A stretch of DNA of 38,127 nucleotides, taken from positions 1 through 38,127 of the forward strand of contig CANKMT010000052.1 in the NCBI GenBank assembly GCA_947482825.1, in the 5' to 3' direction. The notes beneath the pieces were generated by a model. It searched no databases. It was not told the origin of the DNA and was given only the letters and a program-made list of their open reading frames with translations. The position numbers and the translations under genes are program-made. The DNA is from Betaproteobacteria bacterium (lineage in GTDB: Bacteria > Pseudomonadota > Gammaproteobacteria > Burkholderiales > SG8-39). This document shows positions 6,727 through 16,058 of the stretch, piece after piece. Numbering within the stretch: position 1 is the stretch's first letter; each line of letters opens with the position of its first letter.

Positions 6727-8493
6727 ATGCCCACCTTTTCACCACCCCGCCGCTGGGACCCACGGGCTGCGAGCTTGCTGCTTGTCGCCGCGATGTGCTG
6801 CATCCCTTTCCTGCTCCCTCGGCACTTTCCCCCGCTGCGAACCTTCTACGACGAATGGATAGCATTGGCCCTCGGAGCGGGTGCAATTGGCCTTGCTTCA
6901 CTCCACCGGGGAAATCAGGACCCTCGCATCCCCACGATTGCGCTCTGGCTCGGCGCATTTGCCTTATATCTGTCCTGGTACTCAGTATCCGGCTTGGCAG
7001 CCTACCCACAAGGCCCGCTTCTTTGGGCCGTATACGTTGCCTTTGCCGCGCTGCTGATTATTCTGGGCCGGGATCTGAAGGACCATTTCGGGCAAAACCG
7101 CGTATGCGACATGATCGCCGCCCTGATCCTCACGGGAGCAATGCTCAACGCAATCTCAGGAGTACTCCAGGTCATCGGCATTCCGCGCCCGATCGACGCT
7201 TTCATTTCCTACCTGAGCGGAGCGCGTGCGACCGGAAATATCGGCCAGGCAAACCTGTACGTAAACTACCTCTCGCTGGGAATTGCATGCGTCGCCTATC
7301 AAGTCGCCAGAGAAAGGATCCGCATCGCCCCAGGGATTGCTGCTGCCTGCCTGCTGATGGTCGGAATATCGTTGTCAGGCTCTCGCAGTTCGATGTTGTA
7401 CTCGGTAGTTTTCGCAGTGCTCGGCTGGATAGCGGTACTCCGCGGGAAAGCCATGCGAGACCGGCAAGTGGGCTATATTGCCATCGTGTTGGGCCTGACC
7501 AGCATTCTTATGCAATGGCTAGTCCCGATCTGCCTGAATTTCCTCGGGATCAGGATTGAAGGCAGCTTCGATCGCTCTTCAGGTCTGGACTGGGATACAA
7601 CCAAAGACGAGTCTTTTGGCCTGCGACTCATAGCTTGGCAATTCGCCATCCGAATTTTTACGACGTCGCCTTGGTTTGGGGTCGGACCCGGCGAATTTGC
7701 CGGCGCAGGTTTCGGACTGGGCCTGCCACCCGAGTTGGCTGCCGGTGAAATCTGGACATCGCCACACAACTTGGTACTTCAGCTTCTTTCGGAAACCGGA
7801 TTGGTTGGGGCAACCTTGGTTTGCATCGCGATCTGGACCTGGTTTCGTAGTGCAATCCCAGATTTTCTGCGAGCCCCGACGCCGGTGGGCTGGTGGTTGA
7901 CGGCCTGCGTGAGTGTGGAAATTCTTCACGCGCTGCTGGAATACCCTTTCTGGTATGCGCACTTTCTGGCGTTGGCCGCCCTTTTTCTCGGCATCAGTTC
8001 CACAAACTCTGTTGGCATTCGCCCAATCGCCTTCCGGGCAGTTATTACTTCCGGTGCCATTGGGGGTGCAATACTTCTGGCAATTTGCCTGCGCGATTAC
8101 TTCAGGTTTGACTTGGCAAGCCCGATCTATGCTGGACGTTCGCTCGCCAAAGACGCGGAATTCCAGCGTCAACTCGATACGCTAGCAGGACTGCGGGGGG
8201 GGTTGTTGGCCCCACGTACTGAACTCTGGTGGTTTCTGTCCGTACCCATCACCGAGGTCGCGATAGAAGAGAAGATTGCGACAGGAACCCGGGTACTCCG
8301 AACCTGGCCACTTCACGAAGTCGCCCTCCGGCAATGCATCTTTCTTGCGCTGGCAGGACGGGAGTCCGAGGCACGCTCACTTCTTGGCCACACGCTCAAG
8401 ACATTTCCAAAACGCCGAAACGCAACCCTTCAGGCCATTGGCTCTGCACCGGCATCGGCACAAAAAATCCTGGAATCGACACTACGTCCCTAA
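6727..8493 (+). CDS. PglL/Wzy_C-type O-oligosaccharyltransferase, probable pilin glycosylation ligase
   Basis: 588 residues from ATG 6727, which has GGGGAG three bases upstream; an earlier TTG at 6694 would begin at the terminator T-run. About eleven membrane segments are followed by a soluble C-terminal tail of about 130 residues. Diagnostic motifs for the PglL/TfpO O-OTase branch are RATGNIGQANLYVNYLSLG in the first half and HALLEYPFWYAHFLALAALFLG near the C-terminal helices, with SGSRSS and GVGPGEF as in the O-antigen ligase (Wzy_C) superfamily. These enzymes move a lipid-linked glycan from undecaprenyl-PP to Ser/Thr on pilins in the periplasm. Placement directly after two prepilins supports that role rather than O-antigen ligation by WaaL, although WaaL cannot be fully excluded. 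Confidence 0.8.
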   Translation: MPTFSPPRRWDPRAASLLLVAAMCCIPFLLPRHFPPLRTFYDEWIALALGAGAIGLASLHRGNQDPRIPTIALWLGAFALYLSWYSVSGLAAYPQGPLLWAVYVAFAALLIILGRDLKDHFGQNRVCDMIAALILTGAMLNAISGVLQVIGIPRPIDAFISYLSGARATGNIGQANLYVNYLSLGIACVAYQVARERIRIAPGIAAACLLMVGISLSGSRSSMLYSVVFAVLGWIAVLRGKAMRDRQVGYIAIVLGLTSILMQWLVPICLNFLGIRIEGSFDRSSGLDWDTTKDESFGLRLIAWQFAIRIFTTSPWFGVGPGEFAGAGFGLGLPPELAAGEIWTSPHNLVLQLLSETGLVGATLVCIAIWTWFRSAIPDFLRAPTPVGWWLTACVSVEILHALLEYPFWYAHFLALAALFLGISSTNSVGIRPIAFRAVITSGAIGGAILLAICLRDYFRFDLASPIYAGRSLAKDAEFQRQLDTLAGLRGGLLAPRTELWWFLSVPITEVAIEEKIATGTRVLRTWPLHEVALRQCIFLALAGRESEARSLLGHTLKTFPKRRNATLQAIGSAPASAQKILESTLRP

Positions 8494-8519
8494 AGTCAAA
8501 CGCTACCGCTGAAAACCGT

Positions 8520-10496
8520 TCACCCTTGCAGGATGCGAATTTCTGCTGAGGCCAGGCTCTCAGGAGTACCCAGCAGGACAACGACATCGTTCATTTCCAG
8601 CATCAGGTCGGCGTCCGGGGAAAGCTTGCCCTGCCCGATGCGACGAATCGCCTTTACCTCCACGCCAATAGCATCCAGCGCGAGGGCCGACAGGAGCTTT
8701 CCGACACCGCTTGCAGCGGGTGATAACGTCACCGAATGCAGCCGCGGCTGGGCCGAATCGCCCCCCTCACCCATATCGTCGGCGCCATGAAAAAGCCCGC
8801 GCATGAGGCCATAGTGCTGGTCTCGAACCAGGCGCAGCCTGCGCATCACCCGCGACAGCGGCACTCCGATCCATACCAGGGTATGCGAAGCCAGCATCAG
8901 GCCGGACTCCAGGGCCTCAGGCACCACCTCCGACGCCCCCGCGGCATGCAAGCGATCAATTTCGCTCTCTTCCCTTGCGCGCACGATCACCGGGATCGCG
9001 GGATTCAGTGCATGGATGTTCGCAAGCACCCGGATGGAGGCATCCGCGTCGGCGAACGTAATCACTACAGCCGCTGCCCTGGCGAGGCCAGCCGCGGTTA
9101 GCGCTTCGCGCCTCGAGCAGTCTGCGAAAACGACGGTATCGCCCGCCAACGCAGCCTCGCGCACTCTCTCAGGATCCAGGTCCAGCGCGATGTACCGAAT
9201 CCCCTCCGCTTCGAGAAGGCGTGCCAGCCGCTGGCCGTTGCGGCCATACCCCAGGATCACGACGTGGCGGTCTGACTCGATGGACTGAACCGCGATGCGG
9301 TGTAGTTCCAGCGAGCGCAACATCCACTCTGAAGCGGAAAATCGCATCACAATCGCGTCGCTTGCCCCAATAATGAATGGGCTCAGCAGCATCGAAATGA
9401 TCATCGCCGCCAGGAGAACCTGCGACATTTCTGTCGACACGAATCCCGCCCCTCCGGCGGTGCTCATCAGGACGAATCCGAACTCCCCTGCCTGCGCAAG
9501 GGACAGCGCCGTACGCAGCGACGTACCTTGTGTTCCCCCGAACAGCCGCGCCAACAAGGCGATCAGGGCGAACTTTGCCAGCACGATCAGCAAGACGGCC
9601 GCCCCGACGACCCACCACCGCTCCACGACGGCTGGCAGGTCCAGCAACATGCCTACCGTCACAAAGAACAACCCGAGCAATATGTCGCGAAACGGCTTGA
9701 TGTCCTCTTCAACCTGGTAGCGATACTTGGTCTCAGAAATCAACATGCCGGCGAGAAAGGCGCCCAGCGCAAGCGACAGGCCCGCCAGGGAGGTCAAGTA
9801 TGCAAGCCCGAGGGTTATGAACAACACGTTCAGAACAAACAATTCGTTTGATCTTCGCTTAGCCACGACATTGAACCAGTACCGCATCAGCCGGGGACCC
9901 ACCAGGATGAGCGCACCGAGTACGAACGCCGCCTTCAACAGTGCGCCCCCAACGGCAACGCCAATCTCCTCCGGTGGCCGCCCAAGGGCCGGAATGACGA
10001 TAAGGAGAGGCACCACGGCGAGGTCCTGGAACAGCAGCACGCCAATGATTTCCCGTCCGTGAGGAGTATCCAGCTCGAGCCGTTCGGCAAGCAGCTTCGA
10101 CACTATCGCGGTCGAAGACATTGCAATCGCCCCCCCGAAAACGAGACTGGCTTGCCACGAGGCACCGGATGCAATGCCGAGTGCCAGACCGACGGACATA
10201 GTGGCAACCACTTGTGTCAGGCCAAGGCCGAACACCACCCTGCGCATTGCCATCAGCTTCGGAAGGCTGAATTCCAGCCCGATCGAAAACATCAGGAAGA
10301 CAATACCGAACTCGGCCAAATGCCGCGTTTCGCTGGTATCCGGAATCAGCCCGAATGCGTGTGGCCCGAGAACGACGCCGGTGACCAGATATCCCAGCAT
10401 GGGAGGCAATTGCAGGCTGCGAAACCCGACAACCGCCAGCACCGCGCAGGCAAGCAGGACGAGGACCGGCTGTAGGGAGACGCCTGCTGCTTCCAT
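8520..10496 (-). CDS. Kef-type monovalent cation:proton antiporter (CPA2) with TrkA domains
   Basis: 658 residues. About twelve membrane helices of the Na/H exchanger fold occupy residues 1-385. The sequences LGYLVTGVVLGPHAFGLI, FGIVFLMFSIGLEFSL and LFQDLAVVPLLIV, with the key QD, are CPA2 hallmarks. Residues about 405-525 form an RCK/TrkA-N nucleotide-binding domain with GYGRNGQRLARLLEAEG and an acidic residue after the second strand (ALDLD). The final part is a TrkA-C-like domain. This is a KefB/YbaL-type K+/H+ antiporter of the inner membrane. It is transcribed divergently from kdsD across about 60 bases, a conserved arrangement in betaproteobacteria. Confidence 0.9.
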   Translation of the reverse strand: MEAAGVSLQPVLVLLACAVLAVVGFRSLQLPPMLGYLVTGVVLGPHAFGLIPDTSETRHLAEFGIVFLMFSIGLEFSLPKLMAMRRVVFGLGLTQVVATMSVGLALGIASGASWQASLVFGGAIAMSSTAIVSKLLAERLELDTPHGREIIGVLLFQDLAVVPLLIVIPALGRPPEEIGVAVGGALLKAAFVLGALILVGPRLMRYWFNVVAKRRSNELFVLNVLFITLGLAYLTSLAGLSLALGAFLAGMLISETKYRYQVEEDIKPFRDILLGLFFVTVGMLLDLPAVVERWWVVGAAVLLIVLAKFALIALLARLFGGTQGTSLRTALSLAQAGEFGFVLMSTAGGAGFVSTEMSQVLLAAMIISMLLSPFIIGASDAIVMRFSASEWMLRSLELHRIAVQSIESDRHVVILGYGRNGQRLARLLEAEGIRYIALDLDPERVREAALAGDTVVFADCSRREALTAAGLARAAAVVITFADADASIRVLANIHALNPAIPVIVRAREESEIDRLHAAGASEVVPEALESGLMLASHTLVWIGVPLSRVMRRLRLVRDQHYGLMRGLFHGADDMGEGGDSAQPRLHSVTLSPAASGVGKLLSALALDAIGVEVKAIRRIGQGKLSPDADLMLEMNDVVVLLGTPESLASAEIRILQG

Positions 10497-10556
10497 TGGG
10501 GGAACGTGCTCCTCAGGCTATGCCTTGGACTGCGCGGTGGGCTACACTTCGTGACT

Positions 10557-11558
10557 ATGATAAGCGCAGCGATCGAGACTATCCAAGATTCGGGCGAAAA
10601 GTCCCTCGCCCTGGCGCGACGGGTGCTCGAAATCGAAGCTGACGCGGTGCGCGCCCTCATCGGCCGCATTGACGGGAGCTTCCTGAAGGCGCTGCGCCTG
10701 GTTCTGGCCTGCAAGGGCCGCGTGGTGGTGAGCGGGATCGGAAAATCCGGGCACATAGCACGCAAGATCGCGTCCACGATGGCCAGCACCGGCACACCCG
10801 CGTTTTTTGTCCACGCCGCCGAGGCGGGGCATGGCGACCTCGGCATGATCCGACCGGAAGACATCTTCGTTTGCATATCCAACTCGGGCGAGTCGTCCGA
10901 ACTGCTGGCGATCGTCCCGCTGGTCAAGCGGCAGGGCGCCAAGCTGATCGCGATTACCGGCGAAGCCGGATCCACGCTTGCCAGGGAGGCCGATGTGCAT
11001 CTCGACGCTGGCGTCGCTCAAGAGGCCTGCCCTTTGAACCTCGCGCCTACAGCGAGTACCACAGCCACGCTGGCACTAGGCGACGCACTTGCTGTCGCCC
11101 TGCTTGATGCACGCGGCTTTTCGGAAGCCGACTTCGCGCGCTCGCATCCGGGCGGATCCCTCGGGCGCCGGCTGCTCACGCGGGTCTACGACGTGATGAG
11201 GCGCGATGCCGACATACCGACTGTTCCAATCGAGGCTACCCTTTCGACTGCCGTTCTAGAGATCTCGCGCAAGAGGATGGGAATGACCGCGGTCGTGGAC
11301 ACCGCGGGTCACATTGCGGGGATATTTACCGACGGCGATCTCAGGCGTACGGTAGAAAAAATCACCGACCTCAAAAGTGCCAGAATCGCTGACCTCATGA
11401 GCAAGGCCCCGCGCACCATCGGCCCGCAAGCCCTCGCAGTCGAAGCCGTCGAACTCATGGAGCGACACATGATCAACCAGCTTCTCGTTGCAGGCGAGGA
11501 CGGCGTTCTGGTTGGCGCCCTGGACATGCATGACCTCTTCCGCGCAAAGGTGGTCTGA
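10557..11558 (+). CDS. kdsD: arabinose-5-phosphate isomerase (Kdo pathway)
   Basis: 333 residues from ATG 10557; an earlier in-frame start at 10506 or GTG 10551 is possible but ATG fits family length. An SIS sugar-isomerase domain (residues about 40-180) has SGIGKSGHIARKIASTMAS, EAGHGDLGMI with the catalytic His region and SNSGESSEL. A pair of CBS domains follows (about 205-330). It converts ribulose-5-phosphate to arabinose-5-phosphate, the first step to Kdo for LPS. The next gene starts immediately after its stop, heading a long overlapping operon that also holds the LPS transport genes. Divergent from the Kef antiporter. Confidence 0.95.
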   Translation: MISAAIETIQDSGEKSLALARRVLEIEADAVRALIGRIDGSFLKALRLVLACKGRVVVSGIGKSGHIARKIASTMASTGTPAFFVHAAEAGHGDLGMIRPEDIFVCISNSGESSELLAIVPLVKRQGAKLIAITGEAGSTLAREADVHLDAGVAQEACPLNLAPTASTTATLALGDALAVALLDARGFSEADFARSHPGGSLGRRLLTRVYDVMRRDADIPTVPIEATLSTAVLEISRKRMGMTAVVDTAGHIAGIFTDGDLRRTVEKITDLKSARIADLMSKAPRTIGPQALAVEAVELMERHMINQLLVAGEDGVLVGALDMHDLFRAKVV

Positions 11559-12083
11559 TTGGACGATGCGCTGCGCAGGGCGGAGTCGGTCCGGCTGATG
11601 ATATTCGACGTGGATGGCGTTCTGACCGACGGGCGGCTGTATTACACCGACTCCGGGGCGGAAATGAAGGCATTCAGCACCCTTGACGGTCTTGGGATAC
11701 GGATGCTCATGTCGAGCGGAATCGAAATCGCAATCATCACAGGCCGACGCTCTCAGGTGGTCTCGCACCGCGCGCGCGATCTAGGGATCAGCCATGTTAT
11801 GCAAGGCGTTGCCGAGAAGCGTCCTGCATTCCTCGGCCTGACCGCCTCACTGGGCCTGGCCCCTGAATCCAGCGGATACATGGGCGACGACCTGGTGGAC
11901 CTGCCCGTGCTCACTCGATGCGGCTTCGCCGCGACAACGTGCGAAGCTCCGGAGATAGTAAAACGCCACGCACATTTCATTTCTACCCAGCCGGCAGGGG
12001 CGGGCGCCGTGCGCGAGGTTTGCGAAATGATCCTGAAAGCCCAGGGCAAACTCGACGCCGCATTGGCGCCCTATCTCGCCTGA
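11559..12083 (+). CDS. kdsC: 3-deoxy-D-manno-octulosonate 8-phosphate phosphatase
   Basis: 174 residues, begun at TTG 11559 directly after the kdsD stop (11556-11558). No ATG precedes the catalytic motif, so TTG is the most likely start. HAD motif I is DVDGVLTDG (Asp17 nucleophile, Asp19); motif II lies at IITGRRSQ; motif III/IV has MGDDLVDLPVL with the metal-binding acid pair. It hydrolyses Kdo-8-phosphate to Kdo plus phosphate in the cytoplasm. Follows kdsD in the pathway and in the operon, then lptC. Confidence 0.93.
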   Translation: MDDALRRAESVRLMIFDVDGVLTDGRLYYTDSGAEMKAFSTLDGLGIRMLMSSGIEIAIITGRRSQVVSHRARDLGISHVMQGVAEKRPAFLGLTASLGLAPESSGYMGDDLVDLPVLTRCGFAATTCEAPEIVKRHAHFISTQPAGAGAVREVCEMILKAQGKLDAALAPYLA

Positions 12084-12089
12084 CCAGCC

Positions 12090-12668
12090 ATGCAGCTGTC
12101 CCACGCGCGCCTTTTCCCGCTACTGCTCCTCTTCGCACTGGGGCTGCTGACCTTCTGGCTTGAACGAACGGCGCGCGTGGAAGAAACCCACCCGTCGCTC
12201 CACAGGCACGATCCCGACTACATCGTCAACAACTTCAAGATCACCGGATACGGTCCCGGTGGCCTTGCGGAATCCACGCTCTCCGCCCGCAAAATGGTAC
12301 ATTATCCGGACGACGATTCGACCGACCTCGACGGACCGCGCGTATTCAGTACCAAGCCCGGCGAAGCGCCCATGACGCTGGTGGCTGACCGCGGGGCACT
12401 CAGTCAGGATGGCGAGGACACGTTCTTGTACGACAACGTTCTGGTGGTACGAAAGGAAATCCCCCTGCAACCGGAAATGCGCATGCAGACGGACTTCCTG
12501 CATGTCGTCAGGAGCCGTTCGTTGGTCCTGACGGACCGGAACGTCGCCATAACCGAGGTGGGGCGCTCCCTTACGGCTCGCGGCATGGAGTACGACAACG
12601 CGGCCCGCCTGCTCCTCCTGCACGAAAAGGTGCGCGGCCGATTCGAGGAAAGGAAGAACAGGAAGTGA
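12090..12668 (+). CDS. lptC: LPS export protein, LptC, inner-membrane bitopic component
   Basis: 192 residues with one N-terminal membrane helix (about 8-24) and a periplasmic beta-jellyroll containing DYIVNNFKITGYGPGGLAESTLSARKM, the usual LptC start of the domain. It receives LPS from LptB2FG and passes it to LptA. Overlaps lptA by 4 bases (GTGA). The order kdsC-lptC-lptA-lptB is the standard proteobacterial arrangement. Confidence 0.9.
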   Translation: MQLSHARLFPLLLLFALGLLTFWLERTARVEETHPSLHRHDPDYIVNNFKITGYGPGGLAESTLSARKMVHYPDDDSTDLDGPRVFSTKPGEAPMTLVADRGALSQDGEDTFLYDNVLVVRKEIPLQPEMRMQTDFLHVVRSRSLVLTDRNVAITEVGRSLTARGMEYDNAARLLLLHEKVRGRFEERKNRK

Positions 12669-13243
12669 ACTCCACAATCCAGGCCGTTCGGACATTCTGC
12701 ACCTTGGTCGCCTCAGTGACGGCCCTGCTTGCCCCCGATTCGGCCAATGCGGAAAAGGCGGACAAGGACAAGCCGACCAACATCGAGGCAAACCGCATGA
12801 GCTCGGACGATGCCAGGCGGATCAGCATTTTCGAGGGAAACGTCGTGCTGACGAAGGGCACGATCCTGGTGCGAGCCGAACGAATTACCGTCAGGCAGGA
12901 TCCAGAGGGCTACCAGATTTCGATCGCCACTGGGAACCCCGCACGCTTCCGCCAGAAGCGTGACGGCAAGGACGAATGGATAGACGGCGAGGCGCTCACC
13001 ATCGAGATCGACGACAAGAAAGAGAGGATCGACCTTCGTGAGCAGGCCCGCATCCTTCGCGACAAAGACGAAGTCCGCGGCGACGCGATATCGGTCGACC
13101 AGCGGTCGGAGTTCTTCTCGGTCCTCGGCGGCAAGAGCGTCGCCACATCAGCAAACCCGGAGGGTCGCGTGCGTGCCGTGATCCAGCCCAAGGCGAAACC
13201 TGACGAGCAGGCCACCTCCGCCCCCAAGACGCCCGCGCGATGA
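12665..13243 (+). CDS. lptA: periplasmic LPS bridge protein, LptA
   Basis: 192 residues starting at GTG 12665, overlapping lptC by 4 bases. A signal peptide of about 29 residues ends at SANA|E. The OstA/LptA beta-jellyroll has [29 protein letters not shown] and then a characteristic [12 protein letters not shown] strand. LptA monomers stack head to tail to form the periplasmic bridge that carries LPS to LptDE. The tail is Lys/Pro/Ala-rich. It overlaps lptB by 4 bases (ATGA). Confidence 0.93.
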   Translation: MNSTIQAVRTFCTLVASVTALLAPDSANAEKADKDKPTNIEANRMSSDDARRISIFEGNVVLTKGTILVRAERITVRQDPEGYQISIATGNPARFRQKRDGKDEWIDGEALTIEIDDKKERIDLREQARILRDKDEVRGDAISVDQRSEFFSVLGGKSVATSANPEGRVRAVIQPKAKPDEQATSAPKTPAR

Positions 13244-13962
13244 GCGCACTCTCCGCTGAGAGCCTGCGCAAACGGTACAAGTCGCGCACGGTCGTACAGG
13301 ATGTTTCCCTGTCAGTGTCCAGTGGAGAAGTCGTCGGCCTGCTCGGCCCCAATGGCGCCGGCAAGACCACCTGTTTCTACATGATTGTCGGGCTGGTCGC
13401 AGCCGACGCAGGGCGGATCCACCTCGATGGCAAGGAACTGACCCACCTGCCCATCCATCGCCGCGCCCGCCTCGGGATCTCCTACCTGCCGCAGGAAAAC
13501 TCCGTTTTCCGCAAACTGACTGTCGAAGAAAACGTACAGGCCGTACTTGAGCTCCAGGGGCTCGCCGGAGAGGAGATAGAGGTGCGCCTGGTGGAGCTGC
13601 TGACCGACCTCAATATCACGCACCTGCGCAAGCACCCGGCACTTGCCCTGTCAGGAGGGGAGCGCAGGCGGCTTGAAATCGCACGCGCCCTTGGTACGCG
13701 CCCATCGTTCATCCTGCTGGACGAACCGTTTGCCGGCGTCGATCCCATCGCGGTGCTGGATATCCAGCGAATCATCCGCTTCCTGAAAGAGCGCTCAATT
13801 GGCGTCCTGATCACCGACCACAACGTCCGGGAAACGCTCGGCATTTGCGATCGCGCGTACATCATGAATGACGGCGCCGTACTGGCATCAGGGCATCCTG
13901 ATGAAATTGTCTATAATGACAGCGTTCGCCGGGTCTATCTGGGCGAAAACTTCCGCATGTAG
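13240..13962 (+). CDS. lptB: LPS export ABC transporter ATPase, LptB
   Basis: 240 residues, a full ABC ATPase: Walker [10 protein letters not shown] (about 36-44), Q-loop at YLPQENSVF, signature [15 protein letters not shown], Walker [14 protein letters not shown] and the H-loop [11 protein letters not shown]. Phe-Ala-Gly-Val after DEP is characteristic of LptB. It drives LPS extraction from the inner membrane with LptF and LptG, which are not in this window. It starts on ATGA overlapping lptA. rpoN follows by 85 bases, as in many proteobacteria. Confidence 0.95.
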   Translation: MSALSAESLRKRYKSRTVVQDVSLSVSSGEVVGLLGPNGAGKTTCFYMIVGLVAADAGRIHLDGKELTHLPIHRRARLGISYLPQENSVFRKLTVEENVQAVLELQGLAGEEIEVRLVELLTDLNITHLRKHPALALSGGERRRLEIARALGTRPSFILLDEPFAGVDPIAVLDIQRIIRFLKERSIGVLITDHNVRETLGICDRAYIMNDGAVLASGHPDEIVYNDSVRRVYLGENFRM

Positions 13963-14047
13963 GCTGATCCAGGGCCGGGGCCGGATCACCGCCCGGCCGA
14001 ACGGCGGACAACAGACCCCAAACTTTGCGCCCAATTATCGCGTCTCG

Positions 14048-15490
14048 ATGAAGCCGACCCTCCAGTTCCGGCTCTCCCAGCACCTAACGCTGACTCCGCA
14101 GTTGCAACAGTCGATCCGGCTGCTGCAACTGTCCACGGTCGAGTTGAACCAGGAGATCGAGAAGATGCTCATGGAGAATCCGGTCCTCGAGCGGGAGGAT
14201 GCGGAGGACGGCCTCACGCCCTCCACCACCTATTCATCCCAGGACCCGCTGGTGCCCGGCACTACGGAGGCTCCTGCAGCGCCCGCAAGCGAGTCCCAGG
14301 ATGCAGGCCCCGATGAATGGCAACCGGATTTCTCGAAAACGCCCCGCACTGGCAGCGATGACGACGAGGACGGGGACCGGGCTTTCGTTGCCCCGGAGAC
14401 CGTTTCACTCCGGCAGCACCTCAACGACCAGTTGTCGCTGACAAACCTTCCGCAACGCGACCGGGCACTGATCGGGATGCTGATTGACGCCGTGGACGAT
14501 CACGGCTACCTCACCCAGCCGCTCGAGGAAATCGCCCTGCTCCTGCCTCCCGAGGCGGACGCGGATATGGAGGACCTCGGCATCGCGCTCCGGCACCTGC
14601 AGAACATGGAGCCCGCCGGCGTCGGCGCACGCTCCCCGAGCGAATGCCTGCTCCTGCAGATCCGGGCGCTGATGCCCGAGACGGACACGGATACGCGCAT
14701 CGCAAAACTTGCGACGACCATTGTGGAGCATCACCTCGAATCCCTCGCGCAGCGCGACTACTCCAGGCTCAGGCAACTCACCGGGGCGAACGACGACGAC
14801 CTGCGCGCCGCACAGCGCCTGATCCTGCGGCTGAACCCGCACCCAGGCTCGGCGTTCTCGAATGTCGAAACCCGCTATGTGATCCCGGATGTGGTCGTGC
14901 GCAGGATAGAGGGCATCTGGCGCGCGAGCCTGAACCCTGAGGCGATGCCCAAGCTGTGCATCAACCGCCTGTATGCATCGCTGCTGTCGGGCAATCGCAA
15001 CTCCACCGGATCAATGCCCGGCCAGCTCCAAGAGGCGCGCTGGCTCATCAAGAACGTGCAGCAGCGCTTCGATACGATCCTCAGGGTCTCCCAGGCCATC
15101 ATCGACCGCCAGCGGCACTTCTTCGAACACGGCGAAGTTGCCATGCGTCCCATGGTGCTGCGTGAAATCGCCGAGACCCTCGGCCTGCACGAGAGCACGA
15201 TCTCCCGGGTCACCACGCAAAAGTACATGGCGACGCCACGCGGCACATACGAGCTGAAGTATTTCTTCGGCAGCCACGTCGCTACCGAGACGGGGGGCGC
15301 CTGCTCGGCGACCGCAATTCGCGCGCTGATAAAGCAGCTCGTATCGGGTGAAGATACGAAAGCACCGCTTTCGGATTCCCGCATATCGCAAATCCTGGGG
15401 CAACAAGGCATCGTGGTCGCAAGGCGGACCATTGCCAAGTACCGGGAATCACTGCAGATACCCCCGGTAAATCTGCGAAAGTCCTTGTAG
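14048..15490 (+). CDS. rpoN: RNA polymerase sigma-54 factor
   Basis: 480 residues from ATG 14048; an upstream in-frame ATG at 13868 lies inside lptB and is not favoured. Region I is Gln/Leu-rich with LTLTPQLQQSIRLLQLS, where activators act. Region II (about 60-120) is acidic and low-complexity. The core-binding region III follows, with a helix-turn-helix near LGLHESTISRVTTQKYMATPRG. The RpoN box ARRTIAKYRE, which reads the -24 element, lies at about 458-467. It is needed for nitrogen-related and pilin promoters, including the one at 5287. It is followed directly by ptsN; the ribosome hibernation factor gene (hpf) usual at this place is absent. Confidence 0.96.
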   Translation: MKPTLQFRLSQHLTLTPQLQQSIRLLQLSTVELNQEIEKMLMENPVLEREDAEDGLTPSTTYSSQDPLVPGTTEAPAAPASESQDAGPDEWQPDFSKTPRTGSDDDEDGDRAFVAPETVSLRQHLNDQLSLTNLPQRDRALIGMLIDAVDDHGYLTQPLEEIALLLPPEADADMEDLGIALRHLQNMEPAGVGARSPSECLLLQIRALMPETDTDTRIAKLATTIVEHHLESLAQRDYSRLRQLTGANDDDLRAAQRLILRLNPHPGSAFSNVETRYVIPDVVVRRIEGIWRASLNPEAMPKLCINRLYASLLSGNRNSTGSMPGQLQEARWLIKNVQQRFDTILRVSQAIIDRQRHFFEHGEVAMRPMVLREIAETLGLHESTISRVTTQKYMATPRGTYELKYFFGSHVATETGGACSATAIRALIKQLVSGEDTKAPLSDSRISQILGQQGIVVARRTIAKYRESLQIPPVNLRKSL

Positions 15491-15517
15491 AGCCCTGCTG
15501 CAGGGTTGGGCTATAAT
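15491..15517 (+). promoter_or_regulatory. inverted repeat and -10-like box between rpoN and ptsN
   Basis: Directly after the rpoN stop there is a CCCTG-CTG-CAGGG palindrome (15493-15505), nested in AGCCC / GGGCT arms (15491-15512). A perfect TATAAT at 15512-15517 follows. No convincing -35 is seen at 16-18 bases upstream. It could be a weak terminator plus the promoter for ptsN-hprK-rapZ. Confidence 0.35.
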
Positions 15518-15572
15518 TCGCCGCCTCGCAGCCAGTCCCTTGCCGGGGCCAAACCCTCCTGCGGCCCGCCTA

Positions 15573-16058
15573 ATGACCTTTGTCGCCAAGCTCCTTCCGC
15601 TCTCCAACGTTGCTGTCGATATTCCGGTATCTAGCAAAAAGCGCCTGTTCGAGCACTTGGGACTGCTTTTCGAGAACCACCACGGGGTCGCCAGCAGCGT
15701 TGTGTTTGAAAGCCTTTTTGCCCGGGAGCGCCTTGGTTCAACAGGGCTCGGACAGGGAGTCGCCATTCCTCACGGCCGAATCAAGGGTCTGAAGGACGCG
15801 CTGGGAGCTTTCATCCGCCTTGCCGCGCCAGTGTCGTTCGACGCCCCGGACGCCAAGCCCGTGAGCCTGGTATTCGCGCTTCTCGTCCCCGAACAAGCGA
15901 CGGAAAAACATCTGCAAATCCTCTCCGAGCTTGCGCAGATGTTCAGCGATCGCCCCCTGCGGGAATCAATGCTCGCAGCAGCCGATGCTGCGGCGGTTCA
16001 CCAACTCATCTCACTATGGCAACCCGATGCTGCAGGTCAACGTCACGCGGTTGCATGA
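15573..16058 (+). CDS. ptsN: nitrogen-PTS EIIA component (EIIA-Ntr)
   Basis: 161 residues from ATG 15573. The family start 'AKLLP..NV..D..VSSKKRLFE' is clear, and the PTS EIIA-2 active site is GVAIPHGRI with phospho-acceptor His67. In the PtsP/NPr/EIIA-Ntr chain it regulates potassium uptake, nitrogen and envelope functions rather than sugar import. An earlier in-frame TTG at 15540 is less likely. Its 3' end overlaps hprK by 32 bases. Confidence 0.92.
   Translation: MTFVAKLLPLSNVAVDIPVSSKKRLFEHLGLLFENHHGVASSVVFESLFARERLGSTGLGQGVAIPHGRIKGLKDALGAFIRLAAPVSFDAPDAKPVSLVFALLVPEQATEKHLQILSELAQMFSDRPLRESMLAAADAAAVHQLISLWQPDAAGQRHAVA

Noticed and set aside
13868..14047. Upstream in-frame start giving a longer sigma-54 protein
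   Set aside because: It begins inside lptB and adds residues with no match to region I; the ATG at 14048 directly precedes the conserved Gln-rich start.
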